Below the pieces are notes generated by a model. That model searched no databases. It was given only the letters and a program-made list of their open reading frames with translations, and was not told the DNA's origin. Position numbers and translations under genes: made by a program. 64,000 bases of DNA from Ancistrus triradiatus. Lineage: Eukaryota > Chordata > Actinopteri > Siluriformes > Loricariidae. Below, one piece after another: positions 33,542 to 44,720 of the stretch; positions within the stretch are counted from its first letter, which is position 1; each line of letters opens with the position of its first letter. The stretch spans positions 496,001 through 560,000 of the forward strand of contig JAJAGP010000184.1 of assembly GCA_025084515.1 (NCBI GenBank). Reading direction: 5' to 3'.

Positions 33542-34779
33542 CTTGTGTGTATTACAGTTTGTTTACCAGTATGAGTATAGATCTCGTTCGGATTATTTTT
33601 CACCCTGCACACTTCATGTCTAATTATTTCTGTGTCGTAAGGCACTGTGTTGAGCTGTTGTTGCTCCTTGACGTTTCACAACAGCAATTAAACAAACTGC
33701 CATCAGTCAGCAGATTTAAGTTCCTCAGCCTGGTCTCTGCCTCCCACGTTTCCCACGTAAAGCTCATCACGACGTTTCGGAGACTGGGGACAGGGTTCAG
33801 CCGCTCTGTCACGGGAAATCATTACCGCCGCGGTGGCAGCCGTGTTGTCGAGTCACTGGCACATGAAATGGTTTAATATTCCGGGGTAGTAAGTTTAATG
33901 AAATTAATTTCGGAAGGCACTGTAAAGAGCTGATGGTGTCATAAAGCGAACGTTATAGCCCTCGTCCATCATCGGCGTGCAAATTCCGCCCGGACGTTGC
34001 CCGACGCCGCTCAGACGCGCCGCTGATAAAAGACAGTAATTGCCTCCGAAAGGGTGGGACCGAGCCAGGTTTAACCGAAAAGTACAAAATGCATTTCAAA
34101 AAAGGGTCAGGTTTAATGTCCGTGAGGGTGTGAGGTCTCTGTTTTGAGGACTCGTTTGTGAATGATGAGGATATACGGGTTGTTTTGGAGCACTAGAATG
34201 CGATCAGTTTCTGTCCGTGCTGCATGAGGCAGTGAGGGAGTTTGTTTACGTGGATTTATAGGAATCCGTTTCGGTACACAACGCTTTGTTGTCTCTGTGC
34301 GTTGCTAAGGGGCTAAGGGGCTGCACTGTAACAAAGCCCTATATGTGCGAGTCAAACTTGTGAGGTTAAGGGTTTGTTTTTGCATCTAAGAGTCTGTTTT
34401 GGGGTTATGCTGATCTAACCTCAGTTGGTATTTGAGCCGGGTTACTCTAGAGGAACGCTTTTGTTCTTAGAGCGTATAGAAAGCTTTTCATGGGGTTGTG
34501 ATGTCTCTTTTTGTACTAAGATGGTTTTGGGGGTCTGTAACGGACTTTCTGTCAGGTTTTTTCATTGTAAGTAAGAGAACTCTGAGTCTGAGGCTTTAGG
34601 AGTCTCTTTGTTCTGAGTGGGTTTGAGGTGGGTTTGTTTTTTTGTGGATTATGTAGAGCTTAGTTTTTGAGATTAAGGGGTCTGGATGTATTGCTCAAGG
34701 GACAGTTTAAGGGGCTACTATTTCTTCAGTAGCTTAAGAGATTTGGATGTGGAACTAAGGGTCAAAATCATCAGAGAAA
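33542..34779. other. Unique intronic DNA
   Basis: 33950-34060 is CpG-dense ('ccgcccggacgttgcccgacgccgctcagacgcgccgctg'). 34300-34760 is T/G-rich with many 'gtttt' and 'ctaagggg' words. No exon was recognised. Confidence 0.45.
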
Positions 34780-35300
34780 CCCTTCTGGGGCCGGAATCAG
34801 GAAAGCTTACTTAAGGAAAAACTTGCGATGGTTCTTAAGACAAAAACTAAGAAATTCATAAGAATGGTCTTAAATGCAGTTCTCAGTCAATTTTAGTCTA
34901 AGAAAATCTTAATTACTAATGAATTTACCCTTGTTTAGGTTGAAAATGTATTTAAACCAAGCCTTCAAAAAAATTGTAAATGAGAAATAGAGGTAACATT
35001 TGAAGAAATGGTTGAAGAAAAAAATTCCTCCTTGGAAAATGCGATAATTGTGGGGTGACGGCGGAAAAGAAGATGAGGATGGGCAAGAATTTTGATTCGT
35101 ACCTCGTCCTCTCTTAGTGTGACTACTGTAAGGTTAGGAAAACATTTAAGAACATAATGCTTTCAAGAATAAAACCTGCTCTAAGAATTGTTCTTAAGAA
35201 AAATAAGATAATTCTTAAGAAGCTAAACCTTTTCCTTAAGAATGAAGTTAGGAATACACACTTTGCAGAAGATTTTGCAGAAGAGACACGTTTGCGAATC
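34780..35300. repeat. 'ttcttaag'-palindrome-rich element
   Basis: Both halves are rich in cttaag and ttcttaagaa: left 'ggaaagcttacttaaggaaaaac' and 'ggttcttaagac', right 'attgttcttaagaaaaat' and 'aattcttaagaagctaaacc'. The arms look imperfectly inverted around about 35040, suggesting an old palindromic DNA element. The ends are uncertain. Confidence 0.5.
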
Positions 35301-35414
35301 CAGTGCCTGTTCTTGGAGTCAAAGGACTTTTTGTGGAGCTTAAGATCTGTTTGTAGGGGAGCAGTTTTCTAGGACATTTTGTTTGTCAGTGAGGGATTTT
35401 GGGGATTTTTTGCA

Positions 35415-35600
35415 TGGTTGTTCAAAAGTATTTCGGAAACTGCTGATCTCCTGGGATTCACACACAGCGCCATCTCTAGGGTTTCCAGAGAACGGTCCGA
35501 AAAACAGAAACTATTCAGTGAGGGCGATTTTCTGGATCTCAGTTTGCTGAACGGGTAACTGAGACTGAGAATTGGACAGTAGAAAATTAGAATTGTCTGA
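35415..35600 (-). repeat. 'cacgttcaaagtcactta' dispersed repeat, opposite strand
   Basis: 'aactgctgatctcctgggattcacacacagcgccatct' and 'agagaacggtccgaaaaacag' match the reverse complement of 19090-19205. Confidence 0.75.
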
Positions 35601-37394
35601 TGCAAGAGTAAGTTACACCCACTCGCTTTTTTCTTAGGGAAATTACTAAACTGTAATTGCGAAATAATCCGCCAGTCACTATGGAATCATTCCATGTACT
35701 CATCGTTCTTGCAGGCAGGCGGAATAACACGATAACATCGGGTCGTACCCCAGAGTGGGAGCGGATTGGGTAAGGGTCTATTTTGGGATCTAATATTAAA
35801 CAGGAGACGATGCTCTTAGAGCTGCGAAGTTTTGTTCCAGGACAGTTTTGGCGCTATAGGGGACGTTTTGTGAAGGCCATGCGATGACAAGCAGCTGATA
35901 ACAAAATTAAAAGAGCCTTTAATTGCCTCTGAAAGGGTACGGCAAGTGACAGGGCGACGGGTTAACTAAAAATGCTCATGACCTTCTCCTCTTTTGTTGT
36001 GACGCACAAAAGGTTCGTGGAACGAGTCAATTTTGGCGAACTTTGGACGCGTTGCGTGCTCGGACCCGAGGTGAAATGTCACGCATTGTACAAGAGAATC
36101 AGATTACCGAGCGCCGGCCCGTTCGCTCTGCGTGAACCAGAAGGAAATCCGAACCTGATTATTAACGCCGGCTTCATTTTGGTTGTGCTCTTTGGCTCAG
36201 AACTCGATCTGCATTTCAGTTCCGGAGCCATTAACCCACCACGAACCAGTGAGCCGCTGCTCCGTGTTGTTCAGAGCGACAAAAACCTGCGAGGCACTGA
36301 TTGAATGTTGATGAATAAGTCATGTCAAATGCTAAATAGCTTTAATTAGGTTTGGATTTGGTATGAGTGAAGAATCCAAAGTGCAACTGAGGAACCCTTT
36401 TCTTCCAAGCACGTCTCAATAGATTTAGAACAGCCTGATACAACCAAAGGCCTCAATAGGACCCAATGGTGACTTGTCCAGAGACTTTTGGTTTTATGTG
36501 GAGTCATGCTTTATGTACAGTGTTCCTGGGATAGGATCGGTCACGCAGACCTCGATGAAGCTCTCTCTGAAGAAGGAATGTTGCACAGTAGAAGTGCTCA
36601 AGTCATTTTTTAAGGTCTGTTCTCGAGGCTGCGGTTCCTCGTCGGAGTTCTGCGGCTAAAAGGTCTTATCAGCTTTCTGTTGGGATTCATTTCGCTAAGA
36701 GCGGCGGCGGCGACGGTCTGTTCATTTGCTCTGACACACTTTAGCGCCGGTGCCAGAACTCGGTAACAGCTGAGGCTTGTGTTTGAGGCCTGATGGGAGG
36801 CGACAGCGCCGGCGAACCGTCCTCTGAGCCCAGTGGTCAGCAGCTGCTGCACAGTGTTAGCGTCTCACGCTGCAGCTGGCAGGAGGGATGTTTTTGACAT
36901 GACATCAGTTTGCTTTATATACGCAGTTACACCCTATCCATCACGTTATACAGATGGTCGAACCCTCTTTGGGCCCAGAAGCTTACGAGCAGCAGAAACT
37001 CAAAACATGTAAATATACTGTGCATCCGTACTTTTAGTCTAGATGAGGTCAGCACTGGGTGCTTTGGTTTGTTCTTCTGGGTTTTATGGATTCCAAAACA
37101 TAAACATAAACAAATAGCAGATATGATGCCAAACCCAGTTTTGTTTAACAGATGAACATTCTGGCTTCGTGAAGCATACATCAATCTAATTAAATCATTT
37201 TAATTAATGGCATATTTTCCAGATCAAGTAGAGGAATCAATTATGGAAACATTCTGTTTATTAGTGAAGTAAAAAAAATGATGGAATCACCCTGTAATTT
37301 GTGCATGATGTACATGATGTAAGTGTTTTGTAGTCCCTTTGCAGGCCAGAAGATAGGCGATGCAAATGGACACATTTTGGTGCAGTAAGTATGA
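35601..37394. other. Unique intronic DNA
   Basis: 36650-36850 is CpG-containing, with 'gcggcggcggcgacgg'. No repeat or exon was identified; the open frames present have no known motif. Confidence 0.5.
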
Positions 37395-37470
37395 CAATAA
37401 TAATCTTTATTTATGCAGCACTTTTGTAAGCACAGTGTTTTACAAAGGACAACAGTAAAATAAAATTGCT
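37395..37470 (+). repeat. 'tttatttatgcagcactttt' dispersed repeat fragment
   Basis: 'taatctttatttatgcagcacttttgtaagcacagtgttttacaaagg' resembles the head of the family at 49023 and 59725. Confidence 0.5.
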
Positions 37471-37584
37471 AATATTTTATTTATTAAAAAAAAACAATTG
37501 ACAAAAAGACAGAAAACAACAAAATAGAAACATTAAAAGTGCAAAAACAAGCTGTAAAACAAAAAATATATATAAATGTATGTA

Positions 37585-37665
37585 CTTTATTTACTGAGGA
37601 AATGATCCAATATTACATATTAGTGAGTGGCAAAAGTATGTGATTAGTCAGGTGTTTCAATCAAT
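37585..37665 (+). mobile_element. Tc1-like terminal fragment
   Basis: 'ggaaatgatccaatattacatattagtgagtggcaaaagtatgtga' followed by 'gtcaggtgtttcaatcaatg' is collinear with 57434-57523, with about 20 bp missing between the two parts. Only the inner end of the inverted repeat remains. Confidence 0.85.
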
Positions 37666-37666
37666 G

Positions 37667-37697
37667 AGTGTGTGTGTGTGTGTGTGCGTGTGTGTGA
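37667..37697 (+). repeat. (TG)n microsatellite
   Basis: A TG run with one c interruption, next to the Tc1 fragment. Confidence 0.9.
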
Positions 37698-39049
37698 TGG
37701 TGATGAATGCATGGCATACATTATAACCCGGTGCAGCGGTGAGGATCATCCATCAGCTTTACACAATGACATTAATCTGATGCTCTAATATATGCCTCTT
37801 TGTCTCATGCATAAATAATTTGACTCTTTAGAGAAAAATGTTCTCGCTTCCACGCACCCCGTACCCGCGAGGATCTGTAGGCTACCCTATACATCGTTGA
37901 GCTCTGATCTAAGGGACGCTTTGTGCTCTGATAATCCGGGTTCTTCAGCCCTTTTAATAGAGGGTCCATGCTAAATGATTATGATCCTCACTCGCTTTCC
38001 GTCTCAGAACTTCAATAACTATTAACAAAGCGTGTCACTTGAGCGGGGGTGCCAAAATTTTTACCTAAGTGTGTATGCATTGTGTATCGTTTGTAAAGGT
38101 GTTTCTCCATCGCACGCGCAAGCTAGGAATCAAACCGTAGCAAAGCCGTACAAAGGCAGGAAGACAGGAGATACTGCACTGATATTTACACTGCGTAGAC
38201 CCGTGAAACTAATCCTGCCCGAACAGGGCTTGGTTACTCTGACCTCACACTTCTGCTCGTGTAACCATCCGTTTGCACCAGTCTGAGTTCTGAGAGCGAG
38301 CTGAAAGGCTTACGGAGCTGTCGTGTTGAATCTGGAGGGGTCAGTCAGAGAGAACGTCTAATCATGGCACACTAACTTAAAGCTGGTGAAGCGGCGCTCG
38401 CCCCCGGGTTAATGAACGCAGAGGCGGTCGTCTAGCAGCCGCGGCGAGACAGAGGCGCTCCCCGTCTTCCCGAACGAGGGTCGGTGGGTTAAGCGCGACC
38501 CTTCTGCCCGAATTATGCCTGTACGGAACGGCGTAAAGCCGAGAAACAGGGCGAAGTGAGACAGAAAGCAGCGCGTGATGTACAGCCTTCATCGGACACA
38601 CAACATTTAGTTTTCATTAACGCGTACACGATACATTAGCGGGGGTTCAAGCTGCATTTCAGTCTGATGAATTAGCAGCGAGGCGGCGAGAGACGACTAA
38701 AGGAAACGGGAGAAGCGGCGTTAATACGTCCAGCTTTCCTCCTAGCTGTTTATCTAATGGGCTAATATCACCACTCTCAGAGGGAGAATCAGAGAGCAAG
38801 AGTCCAGTTTCTGTTGCTGAGGCGACATTTCACTAAAACGACACTATTTTCATGACCGATTGCGTTTGCGAGGCGGATAAGCCGACGCTTCGGTGCTGTG
38901 GATGTCTCATAACAACCTGCAGACCGAGTCTGTAATCAGCCCTGCTCTGGAAGGGTGAAGCAATTCTTAGCTAATTCTATATTCCAGGCTCTATATATCT
39001 CTTTTTTCATTGCTTACTTCATTAGGCGAAATCATTATCGTATGATCAT
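37698..39049. other. Unique intronic DNA with a CpG-rich stretch
   Basis: 38388-38560 is CpG-dense ('gcggcgctcgcccccgggtt', 'gcagccgcggcgagac'). 38690-38900 is also CpG-containing. No exon was recognised. Confidence 0.45.
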
Positions 39050-40320
39050 TAGGCTTTTGGTTTGTCCTGTGTTCGGCCCTCTGTCTTTTGTTTGGTTCCA
39101 TTTTTAGGCCCCTTAAGTGTAAGTTGTTAAGTTTAAGTATGTTTGTTAGTATCAGCTTCACGCCTCTGTCTTGGCTTTCAATCTTACCCTTGTTTTTCTG
39201 TGTTTTAGTTCCAGTTTAAAGTATCTTTGGTTTCTTTAGTTCCTTTGTTTGTGTTTAGCCATTTTATTTATTCTGTGTCCAGGGATCTATATCTCGTTTA
39301 GTTCCAGCCTAGTGTCTCTATGGTTTGGTTTCTTTTAAACTTCTTTAGGGTTTGGTTGGTTGTGTGTTCGGGATTCTGTATCTTGTTTGGTTCCAGTTTG
39401 AGAGCCCTTAGTTTGTTAGTTACAGATTTAGGCATCTTTCTCTTGACTTTCAACCTTACCCTATTGTTTTATTCTATGTTTGGGGCTCGGTATCTGTTTC
39501 AATCCCAGTTTCAGGTGTCTATAGTTTGTTTAGTTCCTCTTTAGGTCTTTAGGCTTTTGCTTTGTCTTGTTTCTTGGGCTCTATATCCTCTTAAGTTCCA
39601 GTTTAAAGTGTCTGCCGATTGGTTAGTTCCATTTTAGGTCGTTAAGCTTTTGTTTTGCTCTATGTTCGTGGCTCTGTATTTTGTTTGGTTCCAGTTGGTT
39701 CGTGTTTGTTAGTATCACCTTTAGGTCTCTATCTCTTGGGTCTCAGTCTAACCCTTTCGGTTTGTGGTTCTGTATCTGCTTTAGCTCCAGTTTAAAGGGT
39801 TTACCAGGAATGCACTGAATATTTGGCAACCAAAAATCAGCAACCAGTGTGGAGTGAGGTGCTCTTTGTAAAAGCAGCAAACATGTCTGTGTGGAAGCAT
39901 TTTACGTGTCAGTAAATTTGTTCAACGAATATTTTGAAGTTGTTTTGCAATTTTTTGTTTTTATTTGAAAAGCAGGACAAAAATGCATTTAGGCAAAATG
40001 AATGAAAACCTGAGAAATGGTTGGTATTCAGTTTTCTGGCAAAAATTGGGTGCATCCCTAGTGTTTACTGTTTGTTTAGTTCTTGTTTAGGTCTTTAGCA
40101 TGTTTGTTTATTCCATATTCCATGCTGTATATGTTATTTAGCTCTTAAAAAAACCTTTTGATTTATTCTTGTTGTGTGGATCTGTATCTGTTTTAGTTCT
40201 AGCTAAAGTGTCTATGGTTTGTTTAGTTCCCGTTTAGGTCTTTAGCCTTTTGGTTTATTCTATGTTTGGGGCTCTAGGTCTTTATCTCGTTTATGATTGT
40301 TAGGTTGTGCTGTATTGTTT
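39050..40320 (+). repeat. Degenerate satellite, ~95-bp unit (array 1)
   Basis: Recurring order: 'ggtctttagccttttggttt', 'tctatgttcggggctctatatc', 'tgtttagttccagtttaaag', 'tgtctatggtttgtttagtt'. At least ten diverged copies. It is split by a hAT-like MITE at 39805-40060. The same family recurs 3.2 kb downstream. Confidence 0.85.
39805..40060. mobile_element. 256-bp hAT-like MITE inserted in the satellite
   Basis: The left end caggaatgcactgaatattt and the right end 'ttgggtgcatcccta' form a short imperfect terminal inverted repeat of the hAT 'cagggatgcac' type. Flanking 8-mers gggtttac (39797-39804) and gtgtttac (40061-40068) match at 7 of 8 positions. Removing the insert restores the satellite reading. 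No transposase frame is present. Confidence 0.8.
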
Positions 40321-42094
40321 GGTCCTGTCTACACCGGGCGATTATGTGTGCAGCAGCTGAGGCCTCTGTCAAGGTCTGATGTCTCTCTGTAAACAAATCA
40401 GTGTTTATCTGACAAACTTTCTATTATTGTTTGTTGTTGAAAGCAGTCCGCGTTGTGGGTGTCACTCAGGATATTCCTTAAAAGCTTCGCTTTCTGAGAA
40501 CGGTGTATCTTTGAGATGGACTGCTTAGTTGTGGACGGTTCGGAGTGTTTTTTCTTCTGAGGGCCGGTTTAAAGGTTAGCCGTCTGCGAGGAGACGCTAA
40601 ATAAACACAGCCAGCCAGCAGATGCCTGATTGTTCCGGAACGTGGGTGGAAAGGGATAAATTAGCAATTCGTTCTTAATTACAAGGACCAGGAAAACATT
40701 GCGCCTAACAAAATGAAGCAACTGAATCACTGATAGGACGCCATTTGTCTCCAGGAATCGCCCGGCACAAAGCGCAGCACCGGGCCTCATCATCATTCTT
40801 CACCGGTCCCCCTCCGAAACGATGGTTCCGCCAGCCGTCCTTCTGTTATTTTTAAAAACACGCCCCCGTGATCTCAGAAGAAGCACCAGCGGGCAACGTG
40901 GTCCTGATCCCGGCCGTGTCGCATCCCACCCTAGTTCCGCTTTTACATTTTTACACCATCAAACGTGGGTCGAATAGAGAAGCTATTAGGCCGTCTGCGA
41001 GACGAGCCGACGCAGGAAGGCAGTATGGACCCATGGTCATTGAACGGGGGATTTTTATGGCCTGCAATCCATCAGCTCTGATCTTAAAAGCCTGTGATTA
41101 ACAGCACAGAGGAAGCCAGGCCTCCGAACGGATCGAGCTCAAGCCTGACAAGAACCGAGCACCGAGGCTTTTACTCTCAGACCTCTAACCACTCTCTGAT
41201 AGTTTATAACACACACTCAGATTTGTCTTTCTATTATCGTAGGGACTTTCCTCATTAATTACTCCTACACCTCCGTTCAACCTCAGTAACCTTTTGGCAA
41301 GAAAGTTGCACTTTTCATTCAAGTCAAAGCTGTTTTTTAAAGAACTGTGGGCTTTAGCAGGCGGGCGTTTGGGGTAAAATCTCCCAAATAAAACGTGATA
41401 TTTCTACATCATATTCGAGTCTAAAACCAGGGCCAGAAAACTAAGAAATGAGATGCCTTTTATGCCTCCCCCAGCAGCAGGGACCAGACACTCCATAACA
41501 AAGGAATGGCTCGGACAGGGTTGCCAGATACCGTGAGATTAAGCAACCAGGTGTATGGAAACAGCCCAAAACAGGGCACTTACTACAATGGGAGAGGTGA
41601 CTGCTAGAGTAGTTAAAAATGTACATTTAATCCCTTTAACTTTAGAGGCTGAAACAAAAAAGCATTTTGCAGAAATAGTGAAGCGAGAGAGGATCAGGGA
41701 GCACAAAATAAGGAAATGCACTTTAGAAACAAAAAACCTGCAAGCAACAATATTTGTATGTGACTTTATAGAGAGATAATCCTCTTAGCCCTTTGTCCAA
41801 GAATGGCAAGAACACCACAAAAAGAATAATGCACATGTTTAAGAGAAAAGTCAGAGAAGCTGAAAACTGAAAATGTTTTTTTGTTTAAACACAATGTCAA
41901 GAATTCAAGTCATTTTTTTAAAGGACGCATGAAGCCGAGGGGAGAGGAACAATATGAAGCGATGAAGGTTATGGTTCTAATACTGGCAAGAATGTAAAAC
42001 TACTTTCACCCCTGCCTATAACGTTAGAATTATTATTATTATTATTATTAATCAAGTGGTCACTCTCTCACATTGTACTAGATCTACTTGTTTC
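40321..42094. other. Mostly unique intronic DNA
   Basis: 41688-41790 ('gagaggatcagggagcacaaaataaggaaatgcactttagaaac') is a dispersed repeat shared with 49598-49700 and 33386-33420. (ATT)n lies at 42029-42050. The rest is unrecognised. Confidence 0.5.
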
Positions 42095-42339
42095 TAGGGC
42101 TATGCTAAAAGATCGATACAGCAATATATCGTGATATTTTGTCATATGCTACATTGATTTTCAGCTCAAATATCTTTTCTTTTATTTTAGGAAGAGAACA
42201 CACATTTTAAATGGGCTGTAAAGAACAATCTCCGCTCCTGTAGAGGCGCAGTACGGTGTTCAGCTGTTTTTTTAATTTTCAGTGGAAACTTTCAGTGATA
42301 TAATCGTATCGTGAAGTCCCTTTCTAATACCCAGCCCTA
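42095..42339. mobile_element. 245-bp hAT-like MITE
   Basis: The left end tagggctatgcta and the right end's reverse complement 'tagggctgggtattag' form terminal repeats. Flanking 8-mers cttgtttc (42087-42094) and cttgattc (42340-42347) agree at 7 of 8 positions. The interior carries 'gatcgatacagcaatatatcgtgatat' and 'gatataatcgtatcgtgaag', a subterminal inverted motif. Confidence 0.8.
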
Positions 42340-43010
42340 CTTGATTCAGCACCTGTTTGCTTCTCTTGGGCTTGTTAGACCTGGTTAATTAGTTAATTCT
42401 GTGGTGGGATCTGGCAACCCTGTCTGAGCCGCTGTGGTTTGTTTATGGACCGTGAGCCCTGCTGCACATTTCCAGTTTCTGTTTTGCTCGGTTTATAAAA
42501 GGCGTTTCACACCACAGTTGTCGAATGAAGCAGAATATTATGAAATATCACGCTTTTATCTACTACGCATTTTATTTGGGTTGAGTTTGCACCAAAGGTC
42601 TGCGTGCTAAAGCCCTGTAACGCTGGATATCGCTGGCGTTATTGCTAACTTGCAGTAATGCTGCTGTCCTTACTCCTACTTTAAGTGTTGGAGAGTTATT
42701 TAAGCGAAGTAATGACAAAAAATAAGCAGGACCTTCTGGAGCAGGCAGAGGCAGAAGCTCAGACATAAGCGTGGGCTGTAAGGAAGAAACGTGCAGCGGT
42801 TTGGGTTTTGTTTTGTCGTGTCGCAGTTAGCAGGTTGTCGTTCCTCGTCAGCGTGATTGTGCGGCTCGGCTCGTTACGCGCAGGTGCTGGTGTCAGACTC
42901 AATCTGCCCGGCCCCGGGGTTCCCGGAGCTTCAAATTACATTCCCTCATTATCCTTCATCACGACGCCTGATTTAGATTCCGTAACTCGTGCCTTTGCAA
43001 AAAAAACTCC
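42340..43010. other. 3' end of intron 1
   Basis: Unique sequence leading to the exon, becoming GC-richer from about 42800. No repeat was identified. Confidence 0.5.
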
Positions 43011-43043
43011 CTAACAAAATGTTCGGCGCCTTTGCTTTCGCAG
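43011..43043 (+). promoter_or_regulatory. Splice acceptor and branch point of the unc5a exon
   Basis: A ctaac match to the branch-point consensus lies at 43011-43015, about 30 nt before the exon. A short pyrimidine-rich stretch (cctttgctttcgcag) ends in the AG at 43042-43043. The AG is followed by an open frame that matches UNC5 at once, which fixes this as the exon start. The pyrimidine tract is short and broken by g residues. Confidence 0.8.
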
Positions 43044-43265
43044 GTGCTGAGCACGCGGCCACCGTGACGCACCCGCTCCCCGTGGCCTTCTCCGACCTCC
43101 TGCCTCACTTCCTGGTGGAGCCGGACGACGTGTACATCGTCAAGAACAAGCCGGTGACGCTGACCTGCCGCTCGACGCCCGCCACGCAGATTTACTTCAA
43201 GTGTAACGGAGAGTGGGTGCACCAGGACGACCACCAGATCGAGAGGGCGGCCGACCCGGCAACAG
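43044..43265 (+). CDS. unc5a: Internal exon of UNC5-family netrin receptor (UNC5A-like), Ig1 domain start
   Basis: UNC5 proteins are single-pass membrane receptors for netrins that mediate axon repulsion and dependence-receptor signalling; the extracellular part has two Ig and two thrombospondin domains. Seen here: a 222-bp open segment bounded by a consensus acceptor (ttcgcag before 43044) and donor (cag|gtaac after 43265), both phase 1. Its peptide runs from GAEHAATV through LLPHFLVEPDDVYIVKNKPV and TPATQIYFKCNGEW to DPATG, giving the linker after the signal peptide and the first strands of Ig1, including its first Cys (LTC). From memory of the family, 'LVEPxDVYIVKNKPV', 'ATVxxPxP' near the start and 'DHxIER' near the end favour UNC5A over UNC5B, UNC5C or UNC5D. 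The exon is GC-rich with mostly G/C third positions, unlike the AT-rich introns. Neighbouring exons are outside the window. UNC5 family is near certain; the A paralogue is likely. Confidence 0.92.
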
Positions 43266-43272
43266 GTAACCG
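43266..43272 (+). promoter_or_regulatory. Splice donor after the unc5a exon
   Basis: The exon end reads ACAG|gtaaccg, a good donor. The reading frame stays open to a stop beyond 43297, but similarity to UNC5 ends exactly at this junction. The phase-1 split Gly codon mirrors the acceptor. Confidence 0.85.
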
Positions 43273-43569
43273 CCCCAAATTAAAACGTGCAGAACTGTAA
43301 CATGGCTCATGCAGTCATTATAATGTTTGTCCTTATCGTCAGGTCAAAATTCATCTGCTTAATATTAGATCTTTATTTATGTTCCTCTGCTCAGAAACGC
43401 AAGAAAGAAATGATTTTAAGATCAGTTTTTAAAAAGTTGATGATGATAGGCAGCAGCGTTTGAGCCAGCAGGACAGCCAAACAGATTAAAAAGAAGACAC
43501 CAGTCTCAAAGACAAACCAGTTAACCAACACTTAACGAGCCTCTTCCGTAGGCTTCGGTTCAGTCAGAG
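43273..43569. other. 5' end of intron 2
   Basis: Unique sequence with no repeat or exon recognised. Confidence 0.5.
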
Positions 43570-43986
43570 TACTGACCTTTAACTCTTAGTTATTTCCGTG
43601 CTGTTCCATATTCCCATGTTCACGTCTCTATGCCAGTTTAAGCTCTGCTTCTTAGTGTGTTTATTGCTTTGTGTTTTGCTTAATTCCATAGTCTGATTCT
43701 AAATTACAGCCTTAGACTCGGTCTTGGTTTACTCCATGTTTGTTTAGATCCAGTTTAAAGTGTCTAGGGTTTGTTCAGCTTACCCTTTTGCTTTATTGTG
43801 TGTTCAGGGCTCTATATCTATTTTAATTCCAGTTTAGAGTGTCTAAACAAGGTATAGCTGTTTATGTGGTGTTTTGGTCTTTAGACTTTTGGTTTACTTT
43901 CAGAGCTCTATTGTATATCTTCTTTAGTTCCAGTTTAAGGTGTTTATGGTTTGTTGTCTTCAGCCTGTTGGTTAAAGATCTCCCTG

Positions 43987-44020
<34 letters not shown>

Positions 44021-44420
44021 GTCCAGGGCTCCATGTCTTGTTTAGTTCCAGTTTAAAATGTCTAAACAAGATATAGTGGTTTAGTTTCCGTTTAGGTCTT
44101 TACCCTTTTGGTTTGTTACGGCTCTATATCTTGTTTAGTTCCAGTTTAAGGTGTCAAAATAAGATATAGTTTGTTTAGTTCTCTGTAGATCATTAGCCTT
44201 TTGGTTTATTTAATGTTCTGGGCTCTATATCTTGTTTAGTTTGAGTTTAGACTCACCCGTTTGTTTGGCACCTGTTTAGGTGCTTACCCTTTTGGTTTTC
44301 TCCTATGTTTATGGCTCTGTAGCTGTTTTAATTCATGTTTATAGCATTTATTGTTTGTGTATTTCCTGTTTAGGTCCTTTTATCCCATGCTTAGGACTCT
44401 TGGTCCAAATGTTATCCTAT
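43570..44420 (+). repeat. Degenerate satellite, ~95-bp unit (array 2)
   Basis: The same words as array 1: 'ggctctatatcttgtttagttccagttta', 'ttagccttttggttt', 'gtgtctaaacaagatatag'. The gctctatatc anchor or its variants sit at 43809, 43904, 44028, 44121 and 44222. A (CT)n tract lies at 43998-44020. Confidence 0.85.
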
Positions 44421-44720
44421 TTAGGAAGAATACAGAGCACTTCTGTAAGTCGCTCAGGATGAAATGTAAGCTGCAAATTTGGTTCCACGCTTTAGTTTTG
44501 CTTAATTCCAGTTTGTCGACGTGAGGGGTCGTTAGTGTTGATGTAGCGCTCCGGTTTGGAGTTAGCATGTTCTCCTCATGTCTGTGTGAGTTTCTTCTGG
44601 TGCTCTGCTTTCCTTTCACATTTCAAAGACATGGGTTAGGTTGTTTGGTGCCTCTAAGTGGCTCAAAGTGTGTGTGTGCTGTCGGTTAGGCCCGGCTCCC
44701 TCCTGACTCTGAGTTTGAAT
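44421..44720 (+). repeat. SINE fragments
   Basis: 44436-44478 ('tctgtaagtcgctcaggatgaaatgtaa') is a SINE 3' tail. 44545-44700 ('gttagcatgttctcctcatgtctgtgtgagtttcttctggtgctc', 'catttcaaagacatgggttagg') is the middle of the gggtggcac family. Confidence 0.7.

Larger units (their letters stand above)
1..43043 (+). other. Intron 1 of unc5a (partial), inferred
   Basis: No open frame with recognisable protein similarity, other than transposase remnants, is visible upstream of 43044, so this stretch is read as the 3' part of the intron before the Ig1 exon. It holds repeats, microsatellites, minisatellites and unique DNA, itemised separately. An unrelated non-coding RNA or an alternative first exon cannot be excluded by eye. 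Confidence 0.7.

Noticed and set aside
42989..43040. Upstream ATG making the exon the start of the protein
   Set aside because: The open frame upstream of 43044 has no UNC5 similarity, while a good branch point and acceptor precede the matching sequence. Known UNC5 proteins have a separate signal-peptide exon.
42959..43234. 91-codon minus-strand frame over the exon
   Set aside because: Antisense shadow of the GC-rich UNC5 exon, with no similarity of its own.
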